From the NCBI GenBank assembly GCA_947044405.1, contig CAMRHE010000166.1, positions 3,411,501 through 3,475,500 on the forward strand: a stretch of DNA of 64,000 nt. The letters run 5' to 3'. The DNA comes from Leptodactylus fallax (Eukaryota > Chordata > Amphibia > Anura > Leptodactylidae). Under the pieces are notes generated by a model. That model saw only the letters and a list, made by a program, of their open reading frames with translations. It ran no database searches and was not told where the DNA came from. Made by a program: the position numbers and the translations under genes. Shown one piece after another: positions 11,741-22,433 of this stretch. Within the stretch, counting starts at the first letter, position 1. Every line of letters starts with the position of its first letter.

Positions 11741-12580
11741 ACAGTGAATGTCATAAAAATAAATATATACCGCATTAATTAATTTAATGTATTTTGGTCA
11801 CCTCACTCCGCCAAAAATAGCAATAAAAAGTGATCACATAGTCAAAAATACCAAAAATTGGTACAATAAAAACTACAACTTGTCTCGCAAATAAAGAGCC
11901 TTGACATAGCTTCATCACCAAAATGGTAAAAAAGTTATAGATGTCAGAATACAGTGACCCCAGGCAAATCGTGCGTTTTCGTAATATGATGTCTTTAGTT
12001 AGTAAAAGTTAAAATTATTGCCGTAATTGGAATGACCTGCTGGACAAAGTTGACATTTCATTTTTAATGCAGAGTGAACACAGTAATAACAAAATGCAAA
12101 AAAATAATGATAGAATTGTAGATTATTTCACACGTTCCCCCTCCCCAAAGAAAAATGATAATAAAAGCCGATCAAAACATTATATGTACCCCAAAATGGT
12201 GCCCACTGAATGTACAACTTGTTGAACAAAGAATAAGCCCTCACATAGCTATGTCAACAGAAAAATAAAAAAGTTATGGATTTTGGAAGGCAGAGATATA
12301 AAATATGAAAAAAGCTGCCAAACATTAAGGTCCAAACTAACCTACGTCCTTAAGGGTCGAAATGATCACTATATCCCTTGAAAATTTCTTTTACATCTCA
12401 GACTCTGCAATATTCCCCCAGTGCTTTGTAAATTACCAAATAATCCACATGGTACTTTTTCATTTCTGAGCCCTTTCATATTTCCAAACAAAGATTAGGA
12501 CAGAATTTCTAAAATCAGGAAACATAGAATAATAACTAGAGAGCTGACCTTTCACAGAAGCACAAGCTAGTCAAGACATA

Positions 12581-14199
12581 CAGTGCCTTACAAAAGTATT
12601 CATACCCCTTGAACTTTTTCACATTTTGTCACCTTACAACCACTAACTTAAATGTATTTTCTTGAGATTTTAAGTGATAGACCAACACAAAGTAGCAGAT
12701 AATTGTGAAGTAGAACAAAAATGATACATGATTTTCAAAATTTTAATCAGACAAAAATCTGAAAAGTGTGACGTGCAAAAGTATTCAGCCCCCTGTACTC
12801 TGATACCCCTAAATAAAATCTAGCGCAATCAATTGCCTTCAGAAGTCACTTAATTAATCAACAGAGTCCAGCTGTGTGTAATTTAGTCCCAGTATAAATA
12901 CACCTGTTCTGTGAAGGCCTCAGTGGTTTGCTAGAGCACCCTAGTGAACAAACAGCATCATGAAGACCAAGGAACCCACCAGAAAGGTCAGAGATAAAGC
13001 TGTGGAGAAGTTTAAAGCAGGGTTAGATTATAAAAACATATCCCAAGCTTTGAGCATTCCAAGAAGTACTGTTTAATCCATCAGCCAAAAATGGAAAAAG
13101 TATTATACAACTGCAAACCTACCAAGACATGACCATCCATCTAAACTGACAGATCAAGCAAGGAGAACACTGGTCAGAGAAACAGCCAAGAGGCCCATGG
13201 TCACTCTGGAGGAGCTGCAGAAATATACAGCTCAGGTGAGAGAATCTGTCCACAGGACAACTATAAGTCGTGCACTCTACAAATCTGGCCTTTATGGAAG
13301 AGTGGCAAGAAGAAAACCATTGTTGAAAGAAAGACATAAGAAGTGCCGTTTGCAGTTTGCCACAAGCCATATAGGGGACACAGCAAACATATGGAAGAAT
13401 GGGCTCTGGTCAGATGAGACCAAAGTTGAACTTTTTGGCCTAAATGCAAAGGGCTATGTGTGGCAGAAAAGTAACACTGCTCATCACTCTGAAAACACCA
13501 TCCCCACTGTGAAACATGGTGGTGGCAGCGTCATGCTGTGGGGAGGCTTTTCTTCAGTAGGGACAGGGAAGCTGCTCAGAGTTGATGTGAAGATGGATGG
13601 AGCTAAATACAGGGCAATCCTGGAAGAAAACCTGTTGGAGGCTGCAAAAGACTTGAGACTGGGAAGGAGATTCACCTTCCAGCAAGACAATGACCCTATA
13701 CATACAACCAGAGCTACAGTGGAATGGTTTAGATCAAAGAATATTCATGTGTTAGAATGGCCCAGTCAAAGTCCAGACCTAAATCCCATTGAGCATCTGT
13801 GGCAAGACATGAAAATTGCTGTTCACAGACGCTCTCCATCCAATCTGGCTGAGCTTGAGCTATTTTGCAATGAAGAATGGGCAAAAATCTCAGTCTCTAG
13901 ATGTGCAAATCTGGTAGAGATATACCCCAAAAGACTTGCAGCTGTAATTGCAGCAAAAGGTGGCTGTACAAAGTATTGATAAAGGGGGGGCTGAATACTT
14001 TTGCACGTTACACTTTTCAGGTTTTTATTTGATTAAAATTTTTAAAACCATGTATCATTTTCCTTCCACTTCACAATTATCTGCTACTTTGTGTTGGTCT
14101 ATCACTTAAAATCTCAAGAAAAATACATTTAAGTTTGTGGTTGTAAGGTGACAAAATGTGAAAAAGTTCAAGGGGTATGAATACTTTTGCAAGGCACTG
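12581..14199 (+). mobile_element. Tc1/mariner element, family A, full length
   Basis: Starts CAGTGCCTTACAAAAGTATT and ends with its complement (AATACTTTTGCAAGGCACTG), flanked by TA at 12579-12580 and 14200-14201. The terminal inverted repeats are long, about 210 bp (12581-12793 and 13987-14199), differing at a few positions. A single transposase frame fills the middle. It is inserted in the old repeat at 11741-21780. Confidence 0.93.
12960..13979 (+). pseudogene. Tc1-family transposase, one premature stop
   Basis: Reads from ATG 12960 to TGA 13977-13979, 339 codons, all in one frame except for TAA at 13074-13076 (codon 39, in the helix-turn-helix DNA-binding region after PRSTV). The sister family B has CAA (Gln) there, so a single C-to-T change explains the break. 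The downstream open frame from codon 80 is intact: a second paired-like domain ([21 protein letters not shown]), then the DDE catalytic domain with D152 in SDETK, D243 in QQDNDP and E278 in [11 protein letters not shown]. There are 34 residues between the last two, the usual Tc1 DD34E spacing. It would cut and paste its element at TA sites. Confidence 0.9.
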
Positions 14200-14718
14200 T
14201 ATTTCACACTGAAATGGCATATTTGTGAAATAAAATACATTTTAATTTTCTACCATCCAATGCACGTTAATTTTTGCAAAGCATCTCTCGGATCAAAATG
14301 ATCACTATACCCCTTGATTCATTTCTTGGGGGTGTAGTTTCCATAACGGGGTCACTTCATGGTATTTTCCTTTACAGTGGCACCTGGAGCTCTGTATATG
14401 TGTTATAGGGCCTGAAAATGATTCCTGCAAAATCTGCACTCCAAAATCCTAATGGTGCTTCTTCTCTTCTGCGCCCTGATGTTTGCCCCGTAAACAGTTT
14501 TCATCCACATGTTGGGTATTTCTGTATTTGGGAGAAATTGTGTAACAAGTTATGGGTAAATTTTCTCCTTTAACCCTTTGTGAAAATTAAAACAAATTGG
14601 GGCTAAAGCGACATTTTATTATTAAAAATAATTATTTCTTTTTTTTTTAACGGCCCAGTGTTAATAAATTCTATGAAACACCGAGGGGGGGGGGAGTCAA
14701 AATGCTCAGTATACCCTT

Positions 14719-15070
14719 TTAAGGCCGGGGCCCCATGTGGCGTAAACACTGTGGTTTCCCTGCAGCGGAAATGCCATGGAAAAAAATGCGGCGTTTTACA
14801 GTCACAGCAAAGTGGATGGGATTCTAGCGAATACCATTCCCACTTTGTGGTAAAGTACGAGCAGCGGGCACGTTGAGATTTTCAAAACCGTTGCGGTTTT
14901 GGAAATTGCAGCATGTCAATTAGACCTACGGAAGCAGCGGCAGTTTCCCTATGGGTAGGAAACCTCTTCAAACTTTCTGTGCAAATCGCTACGGGAAGAA
15001 TGCATTGCCACTGCGGTTTTTACCACAACACTTTTTTGCTGCGGGACACTTCGTGGGGCCTTAGCCTTAA
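14719..15070. repeat. Palindromic MITE, 'GGCCCC' family copy, long form
   Basis: Left end TTAAGGCCGGGGCCCCATG and right end CTTCGTGGGGCCTTAGCC are inverted; the interior contains 'gcggtttccctgcagcgg', 'aaaccgttgcggttttggaaatcgc' and 'tgcggtttttacc'. About 350 bp, compared with about 200 bp for the short form. Inserted in the old repeat. Confidence 0.65.
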
Positions 15071-15489
15071 AATTCTTTGAAGGGTGTAGCTTCCAAACTG
15101 TGGTAATTCATAGGGGGTTTCCACTGTTCTTGTACCTCAGGGACTCTACAAATGAGACATGGCACTTGGAAAACTATTTCAGCAAATTCTGCACTCCAAA
15201 ATCCAATTAACACTCTCCCTTCCAAGTTCTACTGTACTAGTGCAAAAAAAATATACGACACCGAGCAAAAACCTCGTGTTATACCGTTTAAACACGTAAA
15301 TACCAAAAGTTATATTAAAAAATGGCCGCTCACCTTAAGAAGTTGTGAAAGAGTAGGTCACAACTCCTAAATTATCAGATATATTGGATAGAAACAGCAG
15401 CTGGATCCACGCCAACGTTAGCGAGATGCAAATGAGATAAAAGGACCAGGATAAGGATCAGCGCTTGCTCCAATTCAGTCAAACAAACT

Positions 15490-15545
15490 CCTTTATTAGA
15501 TACCAACACAGACGCGTTTCGGAGCATCTTCCCCTTCTTCAAGTG
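15490..15545 (-). other. PLE 3'-region conserved block, degenerate hammerhead-like
   Basis: On the minus strand this reads ...cttgaagaaggggaagatgctccgaaacgcgtctg. The order (CUNANGA-like box, G-rich/C-rich stem, GAAA, then cgcguc) resembles a hammerhead ribozyme core, a motif known from PLEs of other animals. Here the first box is CTTGAAGA rather than CUGAUGA, so catalysis is doubtful. Compare the better core at 56724-56751. Confidence 0.25.
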
Positions 15546-16394
15546 CATACAGGTAATACATATGTCTAAAACAAGCTGTCTTTTATAGTGTCAAAGTAAA
15601 AAAGACACACCCAAATGGGAGTGTCACAGCAGAGAAACACATAGAATCAGTTTCTTTTTTTTTTTTTTCTCCTTTCCCTTTCCTTCCTTCCTTTCACATC
15701 TGCAGTCAGAGATTAAATGAAACATTCGTTCCTATTTAAAAAAGGAAAATGAAATACCTTACTCTTTTATTCGTGAAATCAAATTTGTAACAGTAGCGTC
15801 TCCTAAGTCATATTGCGCAGAATCACTTAAAAAGACCGCTTGAAAGCTGCGCAAGGGTTCTATAATAAGATCGGAGACAAAATATAACTGCGCATATTCG
15901 CGGCTACTCAGACCGTGCATGCGTATTAGAAATCTCACGTTTATAATAAAAACAGACAGGGATCAAAGAGCGCACGTGCGTCTTTCTAAAGCGCGCATAC
16001 GCACTGATAACTGCCCTTATATACTATTATAGTGTCTCAGAGATGATAAAAAGGTGTATTGAGAGGGCAAAGCGCTTTTCCCAAATGTCAAAATGACGCT
16101 AGCTCTATAAATCAACACATGAATGTTACCATATAAAAATAATGATGAATGCTACAGGAATAAAACAACTTTGACATGAATAACACATAATATAATAAAT
16201 GACGAAATACATACATACTATATATAGACTACATTAAAGAAAAAAAAAAAATCAATTAGAAAATAATGGTACGTACAAAAGTAATTACCATACCCACCCA
16301 ATGTTTCTTTTAAAATATCGACATACTGTATATCAATTCGTGTATAATATATAATTTAACAATAAATAGTTAAAAATAGATACACAAATAAACA

Positions 16395-16436
16395 CATATA
16401 TATATATATACACATATACAATCATATACATATATA
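16395..16436. repeat. AT-rich microsatellite at a Tc1 insertion site
   Basis: Runs of TATATA and CATATA precede the Tc1 element at 16437, and a matching (TA)n/(CATA) tract follows it at 18046-18085. Tc1 elements insert at TA, so the tract was probably continuous before the insertion. Confidence 0.6.
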
Positions 16437-18045
16437 CAGTGCCTTGTGAAAGTATTCCGTCCCCTTGAACTTTCAACCTTTTGCCACATTTCAGGCTTCA
16501 AACATAAGGATATAAAATTTAAATTTTTTGGTGAAGAATCAACAAGTGGGACACAATCGTGAAGTGGAACGAAATTTATTGGTTATTTAAAACTTTTGTA
16601 AAAAATAAAAAACTGAAAAGTGGGGCGTGTAATATTATTCGGCCCCTTTACTTTCAGTGCAGCAAACTCACTCCAGAAGTTCAGTGAGGATCTCTGAATG
16701 ATCCAATGTTGTCCTAAATGACTGATGATGATAAATATAATCCACCTGTGTGTAATCAAGTCTCCGTATAAATGCACCTGCTCTGTGATAGTCTCAGGGT
16801 TCTGTTTAAAGCACAGAGAGCATCATGAAGACCAAGGAACACACCAGGAAGGTCCATGATACTGTTGTGGAGAAGTTTAAAGCCGGATTTGGATACAAAA
16901 AGATTTCCCAAACTTTAAACATCCCAAGGAGCACTGTGCAAGCGATCATATTGAAATGGAAGGAGTATCAGACCACTGCAAATCTACCAAGACCCGGCCG
17001 TCCCTCTAAACTTTCATCTCAGACAAGGAGAAGACTGATCAGAGATGCAGCCAAGAGGCCCATGATCACTCTAGATGAACTGCAGAGATCTACAGCTGAG
17101 GTGGGAGAGTCTGTCCATAGGACAACAATCAGTCGTACACTGCACAAATCTGGCCTTCATGGAAGAGTGGCAAGAAGAAAGCCATTTCTCAAAGATATCC
17201 ATAAAAAGTCTCGTCTAAAGTTTGCCACAAGCAACCTGGGAGACACCAAACGTGGAAGAAGGTGCTCTGGTCAGATGAAACCAAAATCAAACTTTTTGGC
17301 CACAATGCAAAACGATATGTTTGGCGTAAAAGCAACACAGCTCATCACCCTGAACACACCATCTCCACTGTCAAACATGGTGGTGGCAGCATCATGGTTT
17401 GGGCCTGCTTTTCCTCAGCAGGGACAGGGAAGATGGTTAAAATTGATGGGAAGATGGATGGAGCCAAATACAGGACCATTCTGGAAGAAAACCTGTTGGA
17501 GTCTGCAAAAGACCTGAGACTGGGACGGAGATTTATCTTCCAACAAGACAATGATCCCAAACATAAAGCAAAATCTACAATGGAATGATTCACAAATAAA
17601 CGTATCCAGGTGTTAGCATGGCCAAGTCAAAGTCCAGACCTGAATCCAATCGAGAATCTGTGGAAAGAGCTGAAAACTGCTGTTCACAAACGCTCTCCAT
17701 CCAACCTCACTGAGCTCCAGCTGTTTTCCAAGGAAGAATGGGCAAGAATTTCAGTCTCTCGATGTGCAAAAATGATAGAGACATACCCCAAGCGACTTGC
17801 AGCTGTAATCGCAACAAAGTATTAACTTAAGGGGGCCGAATAATATTGCACGCCCCACTTTTCAGTTTTTTATTTTTTACAAAAGTTTAAAATAACCAAT
17901 AAATTTCGTTCCACTTCACAATTGTGTCCCACTTGTTGTTGATTCTTCACCAAAAAATTCAAATTTTATATCTTTATGTTTGAAGTCTGAAATGTGGCAA
18001 AAGGTTGAAAAGTTCAAGGGGGCCGAATACTTTTGCAAGGCACTG
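16437..18045 (+). mobile_element. Tc1/mariner element, family B, full length
   Basis: Ends CAGTGCCTTGTGAAAGTATT and AATACTTTTGCAAGGCACTG with TA on both sides (16435-16436 and 18046-18047). Inverted terminal repeats of about 210 bp (16437-16650 and 17832-18045). One decayed transposase gene. Two truncated relatives occur at 34478-35038 and 52315-52797. Confidence 0.92.
16825..17825 (+). pseudogene. Tc1-family transposase, one frameshift and one stop
   Basis: ATG at 16825 opens a frame with the helix-turn-helix DNA-binding region (KKISQTLNIPRSTVQAIILKW), the GRP linker (PRPGRPSK) and the second helix-turn-helix. The frame breaks at about 17250, just after NLGDT, and the correct reading continues in 17262-17588 with LWSDETKIKLFG (first catalytic Asp) and FQQDNDPKH (second Asp). 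A TGA at about 17587-17589 stands where family A has Trp (EWF). The rest, 17610-17825, supplies [11 protein letters not shown] with the catalytic Glu. Inactive as written. Confidence 0.88.
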
Positions 18046-18141
18046 TATATATATATATACATCCATATACACATACACATAAATAAACATAAATAAGTAA
18101 TTCATATAAACATAAAAACTTAGTATATAACCAATAAAAAC

Positions 18142-19073
18142 TCATTGTGTGACATCTTCCAATGCCTCATTTAGACCAACAGGACTTAGAGTATTGAGTT
18201 TATAAATCCAATACATTTCACGTTTTTTTAGAAGTTCAAAACGATTATGTTTATTGGCCTTTATTTGAGCTATTGGAATAATTGTGAAATCTTTAAAACT
18301 ACAAGCATGAGCGGCTGCAGCATGTCTGGAAACACTGTGTTTCAAGTAACCGTTATGGACATTTGATCGATGCTTATTTACTCTATCCCTCAGAGCCATT
18401 ATAGTGCGTCCGACATACTGCAGCCCGCAGGTACATTCCAAAAGATACACTATAAAGTTAGATGAGCAATCTAATCTGGCTCTAATTTTGAATTTTTCAT
18501 TCGTAGATTTACATACAATTTCTGTTACATTATGCTTAATATTCAGGCAACATTTACAGCAGTTATGTCCACATTTATAACTACCAAAAAGTCCCTCAAG
18601 ATTTCCACTTTTGTTTTTTTGAATCTTAACCGTCCTGAGGTGACTAGGGGCTAGAATATTTTTTAAAGTTTTGGCTCTGCGGAAAGTGATTGTTGGATGT
18701 CCTGGGAGAGTAGTTTTCAAATACTCATCCTTTAATAATATGGGCCAATATTTTGTAAGTATTGCTCTGATTTGCAAATGAGTTCCATTGAAAGTTGTGA
18801 TAAAATTATTCTTAAATGAATCTTTTTGAATTTTTGATTTAGGTTCTAAGCATTCTTTTTGTGTAAGTGACCTCACTTTTTTTCTAGCCCCCTCTATGAT
18901 CTCATTAGGATAGTGTTTATTGCGAAAACGACCAACCAATATATCACTCTGTTCTCTAAATTCAGTATCCCTTGTGCAGTTCCTTCGGATCCGCTTAAAT
19001 TGCCCGAACGGGACGTTCTGTTTCCACTTTTTATAGTGTGAACTTCTAAAGTCTAAAAGGCTATTACAATCTA
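18142..19073 (-). pseudogene. PLE ORF, C-terminal half: GIY-YIG endonuclease
   Basis: Continues the PLE reading frame after the Tc1 insertion: CNSLLDFRSSHYKKWKQN, then GQFKRIRRNCT, a cysteine-rich stretch (CGHNCCKCC) and the GIY-YIG domain FIVYLLECTCGLQYVGRTI with conserved Arg and His in LRDRVNKHR. It ends LSPVGLNEALEDVTQ at the stop. The endonuclease is thought to nick DNA to prime PLE integration. The five residues before the C come from the Tc1 end, so the first Met is an artefact of the insertion. Across the Tc1 (leaving one TA) the two halves are exactly in frame, so the gene was open here when the Tc1 arrived. Confidence 0.85.
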
Positions 19074-20640
19074 CAGTCATGGCCAAAAGTTTTGAGAATG
19101 ATACAAATATTAATTTTTACAAAGTCTACTGCTTCAGTTTTTCTAATGGCAATTTGCATATACTCCAGAATGTTATAAAGAGTGATCAGCTTAACAGCAA
19201 TTACTTGCAAAGTCAATATTTGCCTAGAAAATGAACTTTATCCCCCAAAACACATTTCAACATCATTGCAGCCCTGCCTTAAAAGGACCACCTAACATCG
19301 TTTCAGTGATTGCTCCATTAACACAGGTGTGGGTGTTGATGAGGACAGAGCTGGAGATCAATCTGTCATGATTAAGTAAGAATGACACCACTGGACACTT
19401 TAAAAGGAGGCTGGTGCTTGCCATCATTGTTTCTCTTCTGCTAACCATGGTTATCTCTAAAGAAACACGTGCAGTCATCATTGCACTGCACAAAAATGGC
19501 CTAACTGGGAAGAGTATTGCAGCTAGAAAGATTGCACCTCAGTCAACAATCTATCGCATCATCAAGAACTTCAAGGAGAGAGGTTCAATTGGTGCCAAAA
19601 AGGCTCCAGGGCGCCCAAGAAAGACCAGCAAGCGGCAGGACCGTCTCTTAAAAGTGTTTCAGCTGCGGGATCGGGCTACCAGCAGTGCAGAGCTTGTTGA
19701 GGAATGGCAGCAGGCAGGTGTGAGTGCATCTGCACGCACTGTGAGGCGGAGACTCTTGGAGCAAGGCCTGGTCTCAAGGAGGGCAGCAAAGAAGCCACTT
19801 CTCTCCAGAAAAAACATCAGGGACAGACTGATATTCTGCAAAAGGTACAGGGAGTGGACTGCTGAGGACTGGGGTAAAGTTATTTTCTCTGATGAATCCC
19901 CTTTTCGATTGTTTGGAACATCTGGAAAACAGCTTATTCGGAGAAGAAGAGGTGAGCGCTACCACCAGTCTTGTCTCATGCCAACTGTAAAGCATCCTGA
20001 AACCATTCATGTGTGGGGTTGCTTCTCAGCCAAAGGAATCGGTTCTCTCACAGTCTTGCCTAAAAACACAGCCATGAATAAAGAATGGTACCAGAATGTC
20101 CTCCAAGAGCAACTTCTCCCAACCGTCCAAGAGCAGTTTGGCGCTCAACAATGCCTTTTCCAGCATGATGGAGCACCTTGCCATAAAGCAAAGGTGATAA
20201 CTAAATGGCTCAGGGAACAAAACATAGAGATTTTGGGTCCATGGCCTGGAAACTCCCCAGATCTTAATCCCATTGAGAACTTGTGGTCAATCATCAAGAG
20301 ACGGGTGGACAAACAAAAACCAACAAATTCAGACAAAATTAAAGCATTGATTCTGCAAGAATGGACTGCTATCAGTCAGGATTTGGTCCAGAAGTTGATT
20401 GAGAGCATGCCAGGGAGAATTGCAGAGGTCCTGAAGAAGAAGGGTCAACACAGCAAATATCGACTTGCTGCATTAACTCATTCTAACTGTCAATATAAGC
20501 TTCTGTTACTCATAATATGAATGCAATTATATTTCTGTATGTGATAAAAACATCTGACAAACACACATAAAAACCAGAGGGCAGCAGATCATGTGAAAAT
20601 AGAATATTTGTGTCATTCTCAAAACTTTTGGCCATGACTG
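19074..20640 (+). mobile_element. Tc1/mariner DD35E element, copy 1, inside the PLE
   Basis: Ends CAGTCATGGCCAAAAGTTTT and AAAACTTTTGGCCATGACTG, TA duplicated at 19072-19073 and 20641-20642, total 1567 bp. Nearly identical to copy 2 at 57732-59299. Contains one long open transposase frame. Confidence 0.95.
19447..20520 (+). CDS. Tc1-family DD35E transposase, open, C-terminal read-through
   Basis: ATG 19447 (MVISKETRAVIIALHKNGLT) gives 357 residues; the frame is open slightly further upstream but without ATG. N-terminal helix-turn-helix (GKSIAARKIAPQSTIYRII), an AT-hook-like GRPRK at 55-59, a second helix-turn-helix (ASARTVRRRLLEQGLVSRRAAKKP), then the catalytic domain with D149 (IFSDES), D241 (FQHDGAP) and E277 ([11 protein letters not shown]). 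There are 35 residues between the last two, one more than standard Tc1. The expected stop after KGQHSKY appears changed to CGA, which adds about 20 residues. All catalytic residues are present, so it could be active; the extra tail is the only visible defect. It is on the strand opposite the host PLE. Confidence 0.88.
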   Translation: MVISKETRAVIIALHKNGLTGKSIAARKIAPQSTIYRIIKNFKERGSIGAKKAPGRPRKTSKRQDRLLKVFQLRDRATSSAELVEEWQQAGVSASARTVRRRLLEQGLVSRRAAKKPLLSRKNIRDRLIFCKRYREWTAEDWGKVIFSDESPFRLFGTSGKQLIRRRRGERYHQSCLMPTVKHPETIHVWGCFSAKGIGSLTVLPKNTAMNKEWYQNVLQEQLLPTVQEQFGAQQCLFQHDGAPCHKAKVITKWLREQNIEILGPWPGNSPDLNPIENLWSIIKRRVDKQKPTNSDKIKALILQEWTAISQDLVQKLIESMPGRIAEVLKKKGQHSKYRLAALTHSNCQYKLLLLII

Positions 20641-21421
20641 TACTTCTTTAAAATGTGTTTTAGTAGATATTTGATTGTCTTTGCCTATAAGGACTAAGTC
20701 CAAATATTCAATTTCACTCGTGTTGGTTTTTCCTGTAAAGGAAAGACCCCAATTATTCTGATTAAGATAATCTGTAAAGGATTCGAATGTTTGAACTGAT
20801 CCCTCCCATATAAATAGGAGATCATCAATATATCGTTTAAAATATATAATATTTTTAGACCATGGATGCTGCTGGTAAATATATCTATCTTCAAATTCCC
20901 CCATATATAGATTGGCATAGCTGGGGGCAAAACGAGTGCCCATAGATGTGCCTTTAACCTGTAAATATGTTTCTTGTTCAAACTGGAAAGCGTTATGTTC
21001 CAAAATATAGCGTATCGCCCTTATTATAAAATCTTTTTGAATATCGGGCATCAAAGTGGCTTTATTTAATGCCTGCTTTATAGCTCCTAATCCTTTAGTG
21101 TGTGGAATGTTAGAATACAGAGAGGCCACATCAAGGGTGGCCCATATATAATTAGGTTTCCAAATTAGTGGGGTTAATTGAGTTATTACACTAGTCGAGT
21201 CACGTAAATATGAAGGTAAAATAGAGACCAATTTCTGTAAGTGTACATCAATATACTCAGATAAATTTCTTGTAATGGAGTTCATCCCCGATATAATAGG
21301 TCTTCCTGGGGGTTAGAAATGCTTTTATGAATTTTTGGCAAGTGATAAAACAATGCCAAGGTAGGATTTATTACTGTTAGAAATTCTTTTTCTTTTTTAG
21401 TTAGGATACCTGAGGTAAAAC
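20641..21421 (-). pseudogene. PLE ORF, N-terminal part: reverse transcriptase, 5'-truncated
   Basis: From the truncated start the frame reads ERFTSGILTKKEKEF, then YHLPKIHKS, a PLE signature. It shifts by one base in a C-run (21307-21311, five C where six would keep frame) and continues GRPIISGMNSITRNLSEYID, DVASLYSNIPH (first catalytic Asp), GTRFAPSYANLYMGEFE, and YIDDLLFIW with the catalytic double Asp. It then reads EIEYLDLVL and STKTHFKE, where the Tc1 interrupts it; the continuation is 18142-19073. The protein would copy the element's RNA at the nicked target. Confidence 0.87.
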
Positions 21422-21780
21422 GTTCTACTGTGTGCCCATACAGCAGTTAATGACCACAATTACTGGAGTGGTGTAGTTTTCAAAAGATTTTTTTTGGTGG
21501 GTTTCCACTGTTCTTTTAATTCAGGGGCCCTGCAAATTCATCATGGTGTCTAAAAACAATTCGAGCAGGATTTGCCCTCCAAAGCCTAATGGTGCAACTT
21601 CCACTTTATGCTCTGCCATGTTCCCAGCAGCAGTTTATATCTATGTGGGGTATTTCCGTACTTAGAAGAAATTGAACAGTTTGTGGGATTCATTTTCTTC
21701 TTTTACCCCTTGTGATTGTGTACATTGTAGGGCTAAATTAACATATTATTGAAATTTTCATTTCATTTACCTCAATTTCC

Positions 21781-22413
21781 CATCTCAAAAACCCTATGTA
21801 AACTGCTAGCTTATGTAAATTCAAGAGTATTCCTAAATACATTGCATTAAAAATGTTCCTTTATTTACCTACTTTGTGAAATTTATTCCTCCCATTGTTT
21901 ACACAATGTTGTCAAGGAACCTGAACTGTATCTCTCCTTATCTAGAATTATAGAGCTGGTGATGTGACTCACTGCTCTCTGGAGGGGAGGGGGGCTGAGT
22001 TATCGGATCATGTTTGCTTTTAGACTTGTTATCTTCTGCTAATTGCAGTTTGGTGATAAAGATGACAGTGTCTGTTATTTATCTATGTAAACACAAAGAT
22101 AGCATTGAGTTTACTGCAAGTCTGTTGTTAGTCCTAGTAGCATGTAGGTTTTCTCCAAACCTGCGTAATGTAATATACATTTACTATGCACATTATTTAA
22201 TCTGCATTATCATAGATTTCTAGTAATCACAATAAATAATCTCTCACGGTAAAAGCAAAGTCTATATTTATTGAGGTACTTCATAATGTCCTGTCATTCA
22301 AACAATCAAGCACATCAGATTGTTGAAGAATACAAGAAGTGAGATGAAGAGATAGCAGGCAAACTAATGAGAGAGATTGGAAAACTCATGTAATACCTAA
22401 ATGCTTAAAGGGA
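21781..22413. other. No recognisable feature
   Basis: AT-rich unique-looking sequence up to the left target duplication of the next L1 insertion. Confidence 0.45.
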
Positions 22414-22433
22414 AAATTTGCTGTTCGATTTAT

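Larger units (their letters stand above)
15236..21421 (-). mobile_element. Penelope-like element (PLE) with two nested Tc1 elements
   Basis: Minus-strand retroelement with a reverse transcriptase joined to a C-terminal GIY-YIG endonuclease, the PLE hallmark. The decamer GTTCTACTGT flanks it at 15226-15235 and 21422-21431, consistent with a target duplication. It is 5'-truncated at 21421. After the coding stop at 18142 comes a long 3' region down to 15236. Tc1 family B (16437-18045) is inserted in that 3' region, and a DD35E Tc1 (19074-20640) splits the coding region. With both removed the PLE is about 3.0 kb. Confidence 0.85.
11741..21780. repeat. Old large dispersed repeat, broken up by five insertions
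   Basis: Visible segments are 11741-12578, 14202-14718, 15071-15235 and 21432-21780. They contain recurring phrases: a 'gtaccccaaaatggt..aagccctcacatagct' motif near 11850 and 12190, and a 'tgcactccaaaatcc ... ctcttcccttctg ... gttttcatccacatgttgggtatttc' motif near 14440, 15190 and 21590. They therefore look like pieces of one decayed element with internal sub-repeats of roughly 280-400 bp. Joining 15235 to 21432 reads through naturally (ttctactgt followed by gtgcccatacagcag), showing that the PLE between them is a later insertion. No coding capacity recognised. Confidence 0.55.

Noticed and set aside
16583..16777. 64-codon frame recurring at 16583, 34694 and 52464 (MHLYGDLITHRWIIFI...)
   Set aside because: It recurs only because it lies in the untranslated 5' region and terminal repeat of Tc1 family B, read antisense; not a conserved peptide gene.
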